A stretch of DNA of 64,000 bases from Ophiura sarsii. Lineage: Eukaryota; Echinodermata; Ophiuroidea; Amphilepidida; Ophiuridae. Made by a program: the position numbers and the translations under genes. The stretch covers positions 32,104,811-32,168,810 of the forward strand of contig CM069445.1 of NCBI GenBank assembly GCA_035610835.1, in the 5' to 3' direction. Shown piece after piece: positions 45,129-57,584 of this stretch (its first letter is position 1; every line of letters begins with the position of its first letter). Under the pieces are notes generated by a model. The model was not told the origin of the DNA and searched no databases. It saw only the letters and a list, made by a program, of their open reading frames with translations.

Positions 45129-45358
45129 CACTTTCAACGCGGCTATTGGTTTAACCACGGTACAAAACAGATTTGTCTAACTTTTATGTCTATCTCAAGG
45201 ATAACTGAACTAATAATAGGCACGTTTGTACTTATTTGAATGCATTTCATAAGGTGATTCCAAATATTGGTAAATTGACATTCAATAATTTTGACGTTTT
45301 TGAAACATTTTGTGCAATTTTGGATTGTCGTCTGCAGACACCTGTCGCGTGGAAAGTG
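45129..45358. mobile_element. TTAA-flanked MITE inside the array unit (unit 1 copy)
   Basis: TTAA (45125-45128) and TAAA (45359-45362) flank the ends CACTTTCAACGCGGC and gtcgcgtggaaagtg. The right half, including ttttgaaacattttgtg and gtcgtctgcag, is the reverse complement of the element at 30899-31137. Copies lie in units 2-5 at +2,773 to +2,775 spacing. Confidence 0.8.
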
Positions 45359-47027
45359 TAAATGTATAGTTTCATATTTCAAATAACAAACAAATAGGCA
45401 ATGTGATAACATTATTAAAAGTATAAACATGTTAATTTCTCAGCAAGAACTTTATACTTTTGATTTATTGATTTATAAACATCAGATTATTACGCGCGCG
45501 GGATCAAGAAACGGGTCAAATTGTAGTTAAATATGACATACATAATTGTTTTCAGTGACCACTCCCTAAATAAAATTAATTCCCTGTCATCATTTTTATT
45601 ATATTTGTGATGCCCCTATTGTTTACTCAAATCGTGTGTAATATGAGATTCATACGACATTCGGTTTTTGATTTATGACAGAAAAACCAAATTTAGATCA
45701 AATATTTTGCATTCCTCTTATACAATCCTGGAAAAAAGTCTTGGAACACTTGCGTGTGATTAACGGACAAGTGTCACCCCCACTCCCCCGTACAATGTTG
45801 ACTAAGGCCAGTGGCTCCTGCAGCTTGCCAGAGTGTCCCAACATTGATCGATGGGGGGTGGGGAAGTAAAAATCTCATTTGAACAATTTCCGTTTATAAC
45901 AGAAGACACTAAGTATCAATACATGCACACAATACCCAGCACGTGTGCTCAGCTCAGCGTTAGCGTTCCAAGGACTTTTTTCCAAGATTGTATACGCAGA
46001 TTGCAAAAAAAATCATCTAAATTTGGTTTTTCTATCACATCTCAAAAACTAAATGTCACATGTATCTCAAATTGCGCAGTATTTGGCAGGGGACCATAGG
46101 CTTGGCATCCCCAGTATTTTTTTTAATAAAGACATTCATTTAATACGGGAACGTTCAGTGAAACCAATTCCCTATACTAACTAATGCATTTCGAAGATGT
46201 ATAATAATTGGCCATTATTGCAATGCATAATGTGGCGTTTTCAGATACTCCTACGAGAGTTATTCATGTATTGTTAGATATGCAAAAGAGTATCTAAAAG
46301 TAACGGAATCTATATATAGGGTTGAAAGTAACACAAATAATTGTAAAACAACTTAGGCCTACTTGTAAATAACTATCTTCCGTAGATAGCAGTAACTTCT
46401 GTTTGACAGATTCGACAGCTATCTTTCGTATTGCATTAACGGGTTGTAATATAATAATAGATGCTCATTATTCATATGCCCATCTGTTATTATGTATTTT
46501 TTTATTTGCGGTCGTTGTTTTGCATCACTTGTGTTGCAAAGGGACGATGAATCCCCCGGCCCAATAATCACCAAGAAAAAATGCAAGAAAAACACCTTTT
46601 TTCAAAACACTTTTTTTTCTGCTCGAATGTTCATAGGCCCATACGTACACTTTTTGGGCTGTTTCTATTCAAAAGAATTTTTGAAAAACTACATTTGGAT
46701 TTAGTTCTACATTTCCACATATTAATATTAACCAACATTTTTTGGCTCAAATTGTCAAAGGGTGTTTTTGCCTACAGTTTTTGGAATTTATTTTGAACAT
46801 TTTGACATTGCTGGTATTTTTTCCCGACACGTTATTCACAAACCCTTATTTTATGGATTTTTCAAATATTACTCTTTTTTCTTACACATTTTTTTTCAAA
46901 ACTGTCGGCATTTATTTTTTGGAAATATTTGAAAATAATTGGAAAAACAATAGTTGGACATGGTTGGATGATGAGTAAATGTTTCTTCTTACTCCACAAA
47001 TTATAAATGATAGTCAGTAAAAGAAAT

Positions 47028-47103
47028 TGCACATCCAGGATTTGAACCTGGGACCTCTGGATGGTTATTGACAAGCGCTCTAGTCAACTGAGCTAATGAG
47101 TCA
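47028..47103 (-). pseudogene. tRNA-like sequence (unit 2)
   Basis: Same sequence and features as the copy at 44255-44330. Confidence 0.7.
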
Positions 47104-47724
47104 GATGAGTAAGCACGACGATAATATTATCTATAGGCCTTCAGTTCAATCTCATCCTCAAAAACAACCCAAACAACTAAATAAGTGAATACATAAACCA
47201 TTTAAGTAATATATAATATACGTGAATACATAAATAAACCATTTAAGTAGTATATTTTATTGTATTTATTGATTAAAATAGCGCTGCGATAAATGAATTT
47301 AGCTTTATTCACAAAGAAATCATCAGACGAGTTGGGACCGTAATGGTAAAGTGAATGGTAAAGTGTATGGTAAAGTGTTGCCTTGAAACGCGTGTTCATT
47401 GAACACTTTACCGTCGTTTCTATAGTATAATATTATTATACATATTTTGTTTTCATTTTAAATGGTAAACTGTTATCAAAATGCGTAGATGTGACCAATG
47501 CGGCTTATATTTCGGAGTTACAACATGCATGATTGGTATAGCTAACACATATGCATTTCTTGATAACTCAAAGGCAGTATGAAAAAAACGTTTAATTGCC
47601 TATTTTAAGCAAAATGTCCCAATGGTAAACTGATGGTAAACTGTTGTAAAGTGTGTGACACTTTGCAATAATGCATTACTATAACATGTATAATAAAAAA
47701 AAATCCACGCTTGTGTAAGCACTG

Positions 47725-47820
47725 ACCGCTTGGCCGAGTGGATAGGAGCATTCGTTGGCACCCTTTATCTGTTCATAGCCTGCTTGGCGTTGGTTCGAGT
47801 CGCTTTCATGGCGTGGCTTT
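47725..47820 (+). pseudogene. tRNA-like sequence, plus strand (unit 2)
   Basis: Same A-box and B-box arrangement as the copy at 44951. Confidence 0.6.
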
Positions 47821-49801
47821 TTTCCTTTTTTTCTGTTATGAGCTATCTTCAATAGATAGGAATAGTATTGCAAATAAACGTTTACTGCTCGGCAAATGTT
47901 AACACTTTCAACGCGGCTATTGGTTTAACCACGGTACAAAACAGATTTGTCTAACTTTTATGTCTATCTCAAGGATAACTGAACTAATAATAGGCACGTT
48001 TGTACTTATTTGAATGCATTTCATAAGGTGATTCCAAATATTGGTAAATTGACATTCAATAATTTTGACGTTTTTGAAACATTTTGTGCAATTTTGGATT
48101 GTCGTCTGCAGACACCTGTCGCGTGGAAAGTGTAAATGTATAGTTTCATATTTCAAATAACAAACAAATAGGCAATGTGATAACATTATTAAAAGTATAA
48201 ACATGTTAATTTCTCAGCAAGAACTTTATACTTTTGATTTATTGATTTATAAACATCAGATTATTACGCGCGCGGGATCAAGAAACGGGTCAAATTGTAG
48301 TTAAATATGACATACATAATTGTTTTCAGTGACCACTCCCTAAATAAAATTAATTCCCTGTCATCATTTTTATTATATTTGTGATGCCCCTATTGTTTAC
48401 TCAAATCGTGTGTAATATGAGATTCATACGACATTCGGTTTTTGATTTATGACAGAAAAACCAAATTTAGATCAAATATTTTGCATTCCTCTTATACAAT
48501 CCTGGAAAAAAGTCTTGGAACACTTGCGTGTGATTAACGGACAAGTGTCACCCCCACTCCCCCGTACAATGTTGACCAAGGCCAGTGGCTCCTGCAGCTT
48601 GCCAGAGTGTCCCAACATTGATCGATGGGGGGTGGGGAAGTAAAAATCTCATTTGAACAATTTCCGTTTATAACAGAAGACACTAAGTATCAATACATGC
48701 ACACAATACCCAGCACGTGTGCTCAGCTCAGCGTTAGCGTTCCAAGGACTTTTTTCCAAGATTGTATACGCAGATTGCAAAAAAAATCATCTAAATTTGG
48801 TTTTTCTATCACATCTCAAAAACTAAATGTCACATGTATCTCAAATTGCGCAGTATTTGGCAGGGGACCATAGGCTTGGCATCCCCAGTATTTTTTTTAA
48901 TAAAGACATTCATTTAATACGGGAACGTTCAGTGAAACCAATTCCCTATACTAACTAATGCATTTCGAAGATGTATAATAATTGGCCATTATTGCAATGC
49001 ATAATGTGGCGTTTTCAGATACTCCTACGAGAGTTATTCATGTATTGTTAGATATGCAAAAGAGTATCTAAAAGTAACGGAATCTATATATAGGGTTGAA
49101 AGTAACACAAATAATTGTAAAACAACTTAGGCCTACTTGTAAATAACTATCTTCCGTAGATAGCAGTAACTTCTGTTTGACAGATTCGACAGCTATCTTT
49201 CGTATTGCATTAACGGGTTGTAATATAATAATAGATGCTCATTATTCATATGCCCATCTGTTATTATGTATTTTTTTATTTGCGGTCGTTGTTTTGCATC
49301 ACTTGTGTTGCAAAGGGACGATGAATCCCCCGGCCCAATAATCACCAAGAAAAAATGCAAGAAAAACACCTTTTTTTAAAACACTTTTTTTTCTGCTCGA
49401 ATGTTCATAGGCCCATACGTACACTTTTTGGGCTGTTTCTATTCAAAAGAATTTTTGAAAAACTACATTTGGATTTAGTTCTACATTTCCACATATTAAT
49501 ATTAACCAACATTTTTTGGCTCAAATTGTCAAAGGGTGTTTTTGCCTACAGTTTTTGGAATTTATTTTGAACATTTTGACATTGCTGGTATTTTTTCCCG
49601 ACACGTTATTCACAAACCCTTATTTTATGGATTTTTCAAATATTACTCTTTTTTCTTACACATTTTTTTTCAAAACTGTCGGCATTTATTTTTTGGAAAT
49701 ATTTGAAAATAATTGGAAAAACAATAGTTGGACATGGTTGGATGATGAGTAAATGTTTCTTCTTACTCCACAAATTATAAATGATAGTCAGTAAAAGAAA
49801 T

Positions 49802-49877
49802 TGCACATCCAGGATTTGAACCTGGGACCTCTGGATGGTTATTGACAAGCGCTCTAGTCAACTGAGCTAATGAGTCA
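49802..49877 (-). pseudogene. tRNA-like sequence (unit 3)
   Basis: Same sequence as the copy at 44255-44330. Confidence 0.7.
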
Positions 49878-50498
49878 GATGAGTAAGCACGACGATAATA
49901 TTATCTATAGGCCTTCAGTTCAATCTCATCCTCAAAAACAACCCAAACAACTAAATAAGTGAATACATAAACCATTTAAGTAATATATAATATACGTGAA
50001 TACATAAATAAACCATTTAAGTAGTATATTTTATTGTATTTATTGATTAAAATAGCGCTGCGATAAATGAATTTAGCTTTATTCACAAAGAAATCATCAG
50101 ACGAGTTGGGACCGTAATGGTAAAGTGAATGGTAAAGTGTATGGTAAAGTGTTGCCTTGAAACGCGTGTTCATTGAACACTTTACCGTCGTTTCTATAGT
50201 ATAATATTATTATACATATTTTGTTTTCATTTTAAATGGTAAACTGTTATCAAAATGCGTAGATGTGACCAATGCGGCTTATATTTCGGAGTTACAACAT
50301 GCATGATTGGTATAGCTAACACATATGCATTTCTTGATAACTCAAAGGCAGTATGAAAAAAACGTTTAATTGCCTATTTTAAGCAAAATGTCCCAATGGT
50401 AAACTGATGGTAAACTGTTGTAAAGTGTGTGACACTTTGCAATAATGCATTACTATAACATGTATAATAATAAAAAATCCACGCTTGTGTAAGCACTG

Positions 50499-50594
50499 AC
50501 CGCTTGGCCGAGTGGATAGGAGCATTCGTTGGCACCCTTTATCTGTTCATAGCCTGCTTGGCGTTGGTTCGAGTCGCTTTCATGGCGTGGCTTT
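50499..50594 (+). pseudogene. tRNA-like sequence, plus strand (unit 3)
   Basis: Same A-box and B-box arrangement as the copy at 44951. Confidence 0.6.
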
Positions 50595-52575
50595 TTTCCT
50601 TTTTTTCTGTTATGAGCTATCTTCAATAGATAGGAATAGTATTGCAAATAAACGTTTACTGCTCGGCAAATGTTAACACTTTCAACGCGGCTATTGGTTT
50701 AACCACGGTACAAAACAGATTTGTCTAACTTTTATGTCTATCTCAAGGATAACTGAACTAATAATAGGCACGTTTGTACTTATTTGAATGCATTTCATAA
50801 GGTGATTCCAAATATTGGTAAATTGACATTCAATAATTTTGACGTTTTTGAAACATTTTGTGCAATTTTGGATTGTCGTCTGCAGACACCTGTCGCGTGG
50901 AAAGTGTAAATGTATAGTTTCATATTTCAAATAACAAACAAATAGGCAATGTGATAACATTATTAAAAGTATAAACATGTTAATTTCTCAGCAAGAACTT
51001 TATACTTTTGATTTATTGATTTATAAACATCAGATTATTACGCGCGCGGGATCAAGAAACGGGTCAAATTGTAGTTAAATATGACATACATAATTGTTTT
51101 CAGTGACCACTCCCTAAATAAAATTAATTCCCTGTCATCATTTTTATTATATTTGTGATGCCCCTATTGTTTACTCAAATCGTGTGTAATATGAGATTCA
51201 TACGACATTCGGTTTTTGATTTATGACAGAAAAACCAAATTTAGATCAAATATTTTGCATTCCTCTTATACAATCCTGGAAAAAAGTCTTGGAACACTTG
51301 CGTGTGATTAACGGACAAGTGTCACCCCCACTCCCCCGTACAATGTTGACCAAGGCCAGTGGCTCCTGCAGCTTGCCAGAGTGTCCCAACATTGATCGAT
51401 GGGGGGTGGGGAAGTAAAAATCTCATTTGAACAATTTCCGTTTATAACAGAAGACACTAAGTATCAATACATGCACACAATACCCAGCACGTGTGCTCAG
51501 CTCAGCGTTAGCGTTCCAAGGACTTTTTTCCAAGATTGTATACGCAGATTGCAAAAAAAATCATCTAAATTTGGTTTTTCTATCACATCTCAAAAACTAA
51601 ATGTCACATGTATCTCAAATTGCGCAGTATTTGGCAGGGGACCATAGGCTTGGCATCCCCAGTATTTTTTTTAATAAAGACATTCATTTAATACGGGAAC
51701 GTTCAGTGAAACCAATTCCCTATACTAACTAATGCATTTCGAAGATGTATAATAATTGGCCATTATTGCAATGCATAATGTGGCGTTTTCAGATACTCCT
51801 ACGAGAGTTATTCATGTATTGTTAGATATGCAAAAGAGTATCTAAAAGTAACGGAATCTATATATAGGGTTGAAAGTAACACAAATAATTGTAAAACAAC
51901 TTAGGCCTACTTGTAAATAACTATCTTCCGTAGATAGCAGTAACTTCTGTTTGACAGATTCGACAGCTATCTTTCGTATTGCATTAACGGGTTGTAATAT
52001 AATAATAGATGCTCATTATTCATATGCCCATCTGTTATTATGTATTTTTTTATTTGCGGTCGTTGTTTTGCATCACTTGTGTTGCAAAGGGACGATGAAT
52101 CCCCCGGCCCAATAATCACCAAGAAAAAATGCAAGAAAAACACCTTTTTTCAAAACACTTTTTTTTCTGCTCGAATGTTCATAGGCCCATACGTACACTT
52201 TTTGGGCTGTTTCTATTCAAAAGAATTTTTGAAAAACTACATTTGGATTTAGTTCTACATTTCCACATATTAATATTAACCAACATTTTTTGGCTCAAAT
52301 TGTCAAAGGGTGTTTTTGCCTACAGTTTTTGGAATTTATTTTGAACATTTTGACATTGCTGGTATTTTTTCCCGACACGTTATTCACAAACCCTTATTTT
52401 ATGGATTTTTCAAATATTACTCTTTTTTCTTACACATTTTTTTTCAAAACTGTCGGCATTTATTTTTTGGAAATATTTGAAAATAATTGGAAAAACAATA
52501 GTTGGACATGGTTGGATGATGAGTAAATGTTTCTTCTTACTCCACAAATTATAAATGATAGTCAGTAAAAGAAAT

Positions 52576-52651
52576 TGCACATCCAGGATTTGAACCTGGG
52601 ACCTCTGGATGGTTATTGACAAGCGCTCTAGTCAACTGAGCTAATGAGTCA
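52576..52651 (-). pseudogene. tRNA-like sequence (unit 4)
   Basis: Same sequence as the copy at 44255-44330. Confidence 0.7.
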
Positions 52652-53272
52652 GATGAGTAAGCACGACGATAATATTATCTATAGGCCTTCAGTTCAATCT
52701 CATCCTCAAAAACAACCCAAACAACTAAATAAGTGAATACATAAACCATTTAAGTAATATATAATATACGTGAATACATAAATAAACCATTTAAGTAGTA
52801 TATTTTATTGTATTTATTGATTAAAATAGCGCTGCGATAAATGAATTTAGCTTTATTCACAAAGAAATCATCAGACGAGTTGGGACCGTAATGGTAAAGT
52901 GAATGGTAAAGTGTATGGTAAAGTGTTGCCTTGAAACGCGTGTTCATTGAACACTTTACCGTCGTTTCTATAGTATAATATTATTATACATATTTTGTTT
53001 TCATTTTAAATGGTAAACTGTTATCAAAATGCGTAGATGTGACCAATGCGGCTTATATTTCGGAGTTACAACATGCATGATTGGTATAGCTAACACATAT
53101 GCATTTCTTGATAACTCAAAGGCAGTATGAAAAAACCGTTTAATTGCCTATTTTAAGCAAAATGTCCCAATGGTAAACTGATGGTAAACTGTTGTAAAGT
53201 GTGTGACACTTTGCAATAATGCATTACTATAACATGTATAATAAAAAAAAATCCACGCTTGTGTAAGCACTG

Positions 53273-53368
53273 ACCGCTTGGCCGAGTGGATAGGAGCATT
53301 CGTTGGCACCCTTTATCTGTTCATAGCCTGCTTGGCGTTGGTTCGAGTCGCTTTCATGGCGTGGCTTT
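53273..53368 (+). pseudogene. tRNA-like sequence, plus strand (unit 4)
   Basis: Same A-box and B-box arrangement as the copy at 44951. Confidence 0.6.
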
Positions 53369-55350
53369 TTTCCTTTTTTTCTGTTATGAGCTATCTTCAA
53401 TAGATAGGAATAGTATTGCAAATAAACGTTTACTGATCGGCAAATGTTAACACTTTCAACGCGGCTATTGGTTTAACCACGGTACAAAACAGATTTGTCT
53501 AACTTTTATGTCTATCTCAAGGATAACTGAACTAATAATAGGCACGTTTGTACTTATTTGAATGCATTTCATAAGGTGATTCCAAATATTGGTAAATTGA
53601 CATTCAATAATTTTGACGTTTTTGAAACATTTTGTGCAATTTTGGATTGTCGTCTGCAGACACCTGTCGCGTGGAAAGTGTAAATGTATAGTTTCATATT
53701 TCAAATAACAAACAAATAGGCAATGTGATAACATTATTAAAAGTATAAACATGTTAATTTCTCAGCAAGAACTTTATACTTTTGATTTATTGATTTATAA
53801 ACATCAGATTATTACGCGCGCGGGATCAAGAAACGGGTCAAATTGTAGTTAAATATGACATACATAATTGTTTTCAGTGACCACTCCCTAAATAAAATTA
53901 ATTCCCTGTCATCATTTTTATTATATTTGTGATGCCCCTATTGTTTACTCAAATCGTGTGTAATATGAGATTCATACGACATTCGGTTTTTGATTTATGA
54001 CAGAAAAACCAAATTTAGATCAAATATTTTGCATTCCTCTTATACAATCCTGGAAAAAAGTCTTGGAACACTTGCGTGTGATTAACGGACAAGTGTCACC
54101 CCCACTCCCCCGTACAATGTTGACCAAGGCCAGTGGCTCCTGCAGCTTGCCAGAGTGTCCCAACATTGATCGATGGGGGGTGGGGAAGTAAAAATCTCAT
54201 TTGAACAATTTCCGTTTATAACAGAAGACACTAAGTATCAATACATGCACACAATACCCAGCACGTGTGCTCAGCTCAGCGTTAGCGTTCCAAGGACTTT
54301 TTTCCAAGATTGTATACGCAGATTGCAAAAAAAATCATCTAAATTTGGTTTTTCTATCACATCTCAAAAACTAAATGTCACATGTATCTCAAATTGCGCA
54401 GTATTTGGCAGGGGACCATAGGCTTGGCATCCCCAGTATTTTTTTTTAATAAAGACATTCATTTAATACGGGAACGTTCAGTGAAACCAATTCCCTATAC
54501 TAACTAATGCATTTCGAAGATGTATAATAATTGGCCATTATTGCAATGCATAATGTGGCGTTTTCAGATACTCCTACGAGAGTTATTCATGTATTGTTAG
54601 ATATGCAAAAGAGTATCTAAAAGTAACGGAATCTATATATAGGGTTGAAAGTAACACAAATAATTGTAAAACAACTTAGGCCTACTTGTAAATAACTATC
54701 TTCCGTAGATAGCAGTAACTTCTGTTTGACAGATTCGACAGCTATCTTTCGTATTGCATTAACGGGTTGTAATATAATAATAGATGCTCATTATTCATAT
54801 GCCCATCTGTTATTATGTATTTTTTTATTTGCGGTCGTTGTTTTGCATCACTTGTGTTGCAAAGGGACGATGAATCCCCCGGCCCAATAATCACCAAGAA
54901 AAAATGCAAGAAAAACACCTTTTTTCAAAACACTTTTTTTTCTGCTCGAATGTTCATAGGCCCATACGTACACTTTTTGGGCTGTTTCTATTCAAAAGAA
55001 TTTTTGAAAAACTACATTTGGATTTAGTTCTACATTTCCACATATTAATATTAACCAACATTTTTTGGCTCAAATTGTCAAAGGGTGTTTTTGCCTACAG
55101 TTTTTGGAATTTATTTTGAACATTTTGACATTGCTGGTATTTTTTCCCGACACGTTATTCACAAACCCTTATTTTATGGATTTTTCAAATATTACTCTTT
55201 TTTCTTACACATTTTTTTTCAAAACTGTCGGCATTTATTTTTTGGAAATATTTGAAAATAATTGGAAAAACAATAGTTGGACATGGTTGGATGATGAGTA
55301 AATGTTTCTTCTTACTCCACAAATTATAAATGATAGTCAGTAAAAGAAAT

Positions 55351-55426
55351 TGCACATCCAGGATTTGAACCTGGGACCTCTGGATGGTTATTGACAAGCG
55401 CTCTAGTCAACTGAGCTAATGAGTCA
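55351..55426 (-). pseudogene. tRNA-like sequence (unit 5)
   Basis: Same sequence as the copy at 44255-44330. Confidence 0.7.
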
Positions 55427-56047
55427 GATGAGTAAGCACGACGATAATATTATCTATAGGCCTTCAGTTCAATCTCATCCTCAAAAACAACCCAAACAAC
55501 TAAATAAGTGAATACATAAACCATTTAAGTAATATATAATATACGTGAATACATAAATAAACCATTTAAGTAGTATATTTTATTGTATTTATTGATTAAA
55601 ATAGCGCTGCGATAAATGAATTTAGCTTTATTCACAAAGAAATCATCAGACGAGTTGGGACCGTAATGGTAAAGTGAATGGTAAAGTGTATGGTAAAGTG
55701 TTGCCTTGAAACGCGTGTTCATTGAACACTTTACCGTCGTTTCTATAGTATAATATTATTATACATATTTTGTTTTCATTTTAAATGGTAAACTGTTATC
55801 AAAATGCGTAGATGTGACCAATGCGGCTTATATTTCGGAGTTACAACATGCATGATTGGTATAGCTAACACATATGCATTTCTTGATAACTCAAAGGCAG
55901 TATGAAAAAAACGTTTAATTGCCTATTTTAAGCAAAATGTCCCAATGGTAAACTGATGGTAAACTGTTGTAAAGTGTGTGACACTTTGCAATAATGCATT
56001 ACTATAACATGTATAATAAAAAAAAATCCACGCTTGTGTAAGCACTG

Positions 56048-56143
56048 ACCGCTTGGCCGAGTGGATAGGAGCATTCGTTGGCACCCTTTATCTGTTCATA
56101 GCCTGCTTGGCGTTGGTTCGAGTCGCTTTCATGGCGTGGCTTT
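56048..56143 (+). pseudogene. tRNA-like sequence, plus strand (unit 5)
   Basis: Same A-box and B-box arrangement as the copy at 44951. Confidence 0.6.
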
Positions 56144-56817
56144 TTTCCTTTTTTTCTGTTATGAGCTATCTTCAATAGATAGGAATAGTATTGCAAATAA
56201 ACGTTTACTGCTCGGCAAATGTTAACACTTTCAACGCGGCTATTGGTTTAACCACGGTACAAAACAGATTTGTCTAACTTTTATGTCTATCTCAAGGATA
56301 ACTGAACTAATAATAGGCACGTTTGTACTTATTTGAATGCATTTCATAAGGTGATTCCAAATATTGGTAAATTGACATTCAATAATTTTGACGTTTTTGA
56401 AACATTTTGTGCAATTTTGGATTGTCGTCTGCAGACACCTGTCGCGTGGAAAGTGTAAATGTATAGTTTCATATTTCAAATAACAAACAAATAGGCAATG
56501 TGATAACATTATTAAAAGTATAAACATGTTAATTTCTCAGCAAGAACTTTATACTTTTGATTTATTGATTTATAAACATCAGATTATTACGCGCGCGGGA
56601 TCAAGAAACGGGTCAAATTGTAGTTAAATATGACATACATAATTGTTTTCAGTGACCACTCCCTAAATAAAATTAATTCCCTGTCATCATTTTTATTATA
56701 TTTGTGATGCCCCTATTGTTTACTCAAATCGTGTGTAATATGAGATTCATACGACATTCGGTTTTTGATTTATGACAGAAAAACCAAATTTAGATCAAAT
56801 ATTTTGCATTCCTCTTA

Positions 56818-57123
56818 TACAATCCTGGAAAAAAGTCTTGGAACACTTGCGTGTGATTAACGGACAAGTGTCACCCCCACTCCCCCGTACAATGTTGACC
56901 AAGGCCAGTGGCTCCTGCAGCTTGCCAGAGTGTCCCAACATTGATCGATGGGGGGTGGGGAAGTAAAAATCTCATTTGAACAATTTCCGTTTATAACAGA
57001 AGACACTAAGTATCAATACATGCACACAATACCCAGCACGTGTGCTCAGCTCAGCGTTAGCGTTCCAAGGACTTTTTTCCAAGATTGTATACGCAGATTG
57101 CAAAAAAAATCATCTAAATTTGG
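56818..57123. repeat. Tandem array unit 6, cut off by the gap
   Basis: Only the first 306 bp are present: the mariner-type MITE and about 36 bp more. The right border of the array and the true copy number are therefore unknown. Confidence 0.95.
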
Positions 57124-57223
57124 NNNNNNNNNNNNNNNNNNNNNNNNNNNNNNNNNNNNNNNNNNNNNNNNNNNNNNNNNNNNNNNNNNNNNNNNNNNNN
57201 NNNNNNNNNNNNNNNNNNNNNNN
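57124..57223. other. Assembly gap (100 N)
   Basis: A second gap of exactly 100 N. The sequence after it is not array sequence and resumes in an intron before an NBD2 exon. Confidence 0.99.
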
Positions 57224-57475
57224 AACTTTTGTTGACGATTTACTTTAAAGCTAAAAACACCGTTCATTTAAAGATTTGTTTAACATGTTAAACAATTGGA
57301 ATACAAAATTCAAAGAAATGATAAATGGACTACAAAATTCAAATGTAGCGTTCGATCAAATGAACGTTTCGCCAGTAAAGACGCCATAGAATGTAGGCCA
57401 ATACCTCGAGATTTATTACTGGTAATATCAGCTAAAACGGATACTGAAATGTTATCGTTTGTTTTTGAGTCGCAG

Positions 57476-57584
57476 GTCAATTGTTGATAGATAGCGTGGA
57501 TATAGCAACAATACCATTAGATACTCTTCGTCAACGACTGTCGATCATACCACAAGAACCAATTCTTTTCACAGGCACAATAAG
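57476..57584 (+). CDS. ABCC8/9-like: SUR-like ABCC exon, NBD2 after Walker A
   Basis: Acceptor tgagtcgcag, donor ATAAG|gtaatt, phase 1 in and phase 2 out. With a preceding G it reads [20 protein letters not shown] then [16 protein letters not shown]. This is the ABCC segment I.IDG.DI...PL..LR.RLSIIPQ.P.LF.GTIR, including the Q-loop Gln. It should directly follow a Walker A exon ending in phase 1, which is what the exon at 7239-7317 provides. No such exon exists between 57224 and 57475. Confidence 0.95.

Larger units (their letters stand above)
42948..45720. repeat. Tandem array unit 1 (2,773 bp)
   Basis: This is the first unit of an array with a 2,773-2,775-bp period that fills the rest of the contig. 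In order it holds a mariner-type MITE (42950-43217), an AT-rich stretch, a tRNA-like sequence on minus (44255-44330), a cluster of atggtaaagtg/atggtaaactg strings (44570-44875), a tRNA-like sequence on plus (about 44951-45040), a TTAA-flanked MITE (45129-45358) and unique sequence. No frame longer than 95 codons exists and none resembles a known protein. It differs from later units at scattered single bases, for example cttgcgttgc near 43756. Confidence 0.95.
45721..48494. repeat. Tandem array unit 2
   Basis: 2,774 bp, almost identical to unit 1. A private change is ttgactaagg instead of ttgaccaagg near 45799. It carries the tRNA-like sequence on minus at 47028-47103. Confidence 0.95.
48495..51268. 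repeat. Tandem array unit 3
   Basis: 2,774 bp. Private changes include ttttttt-aaaac in place of ttttttc-aaaac near 49376 and a t in the A run near 50471. Confidence 0.95.
51269..54042. repeat. Tandem array unit 4
   Basis: 2,774 bp. Private changes include aaaaaccg for aaaaaacg near 53137 and gatcgg for gctcgg near 53436. Confidence 0.95.
54043..56817. repeat. Tandem array unit 5
   Basis: 2,775 bp; the extra base is one more T in the run near 54440. Confidence 0.95.

Noticed and set aside
42948..57123. CRISPR array or bacterial contamination
   Set aside because: The unit is 2.77 kb with no short repeats and spacers; flanks contain animal transposons and spliced exons.
43078..57235. Repeated 60-95-codon frames in the tandem array
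   Set aside because: They are short, overlap on both strands and have no recognisable motif. Identity between units reflects DNA identity, not coding constraint; some change length with single-base run differences.
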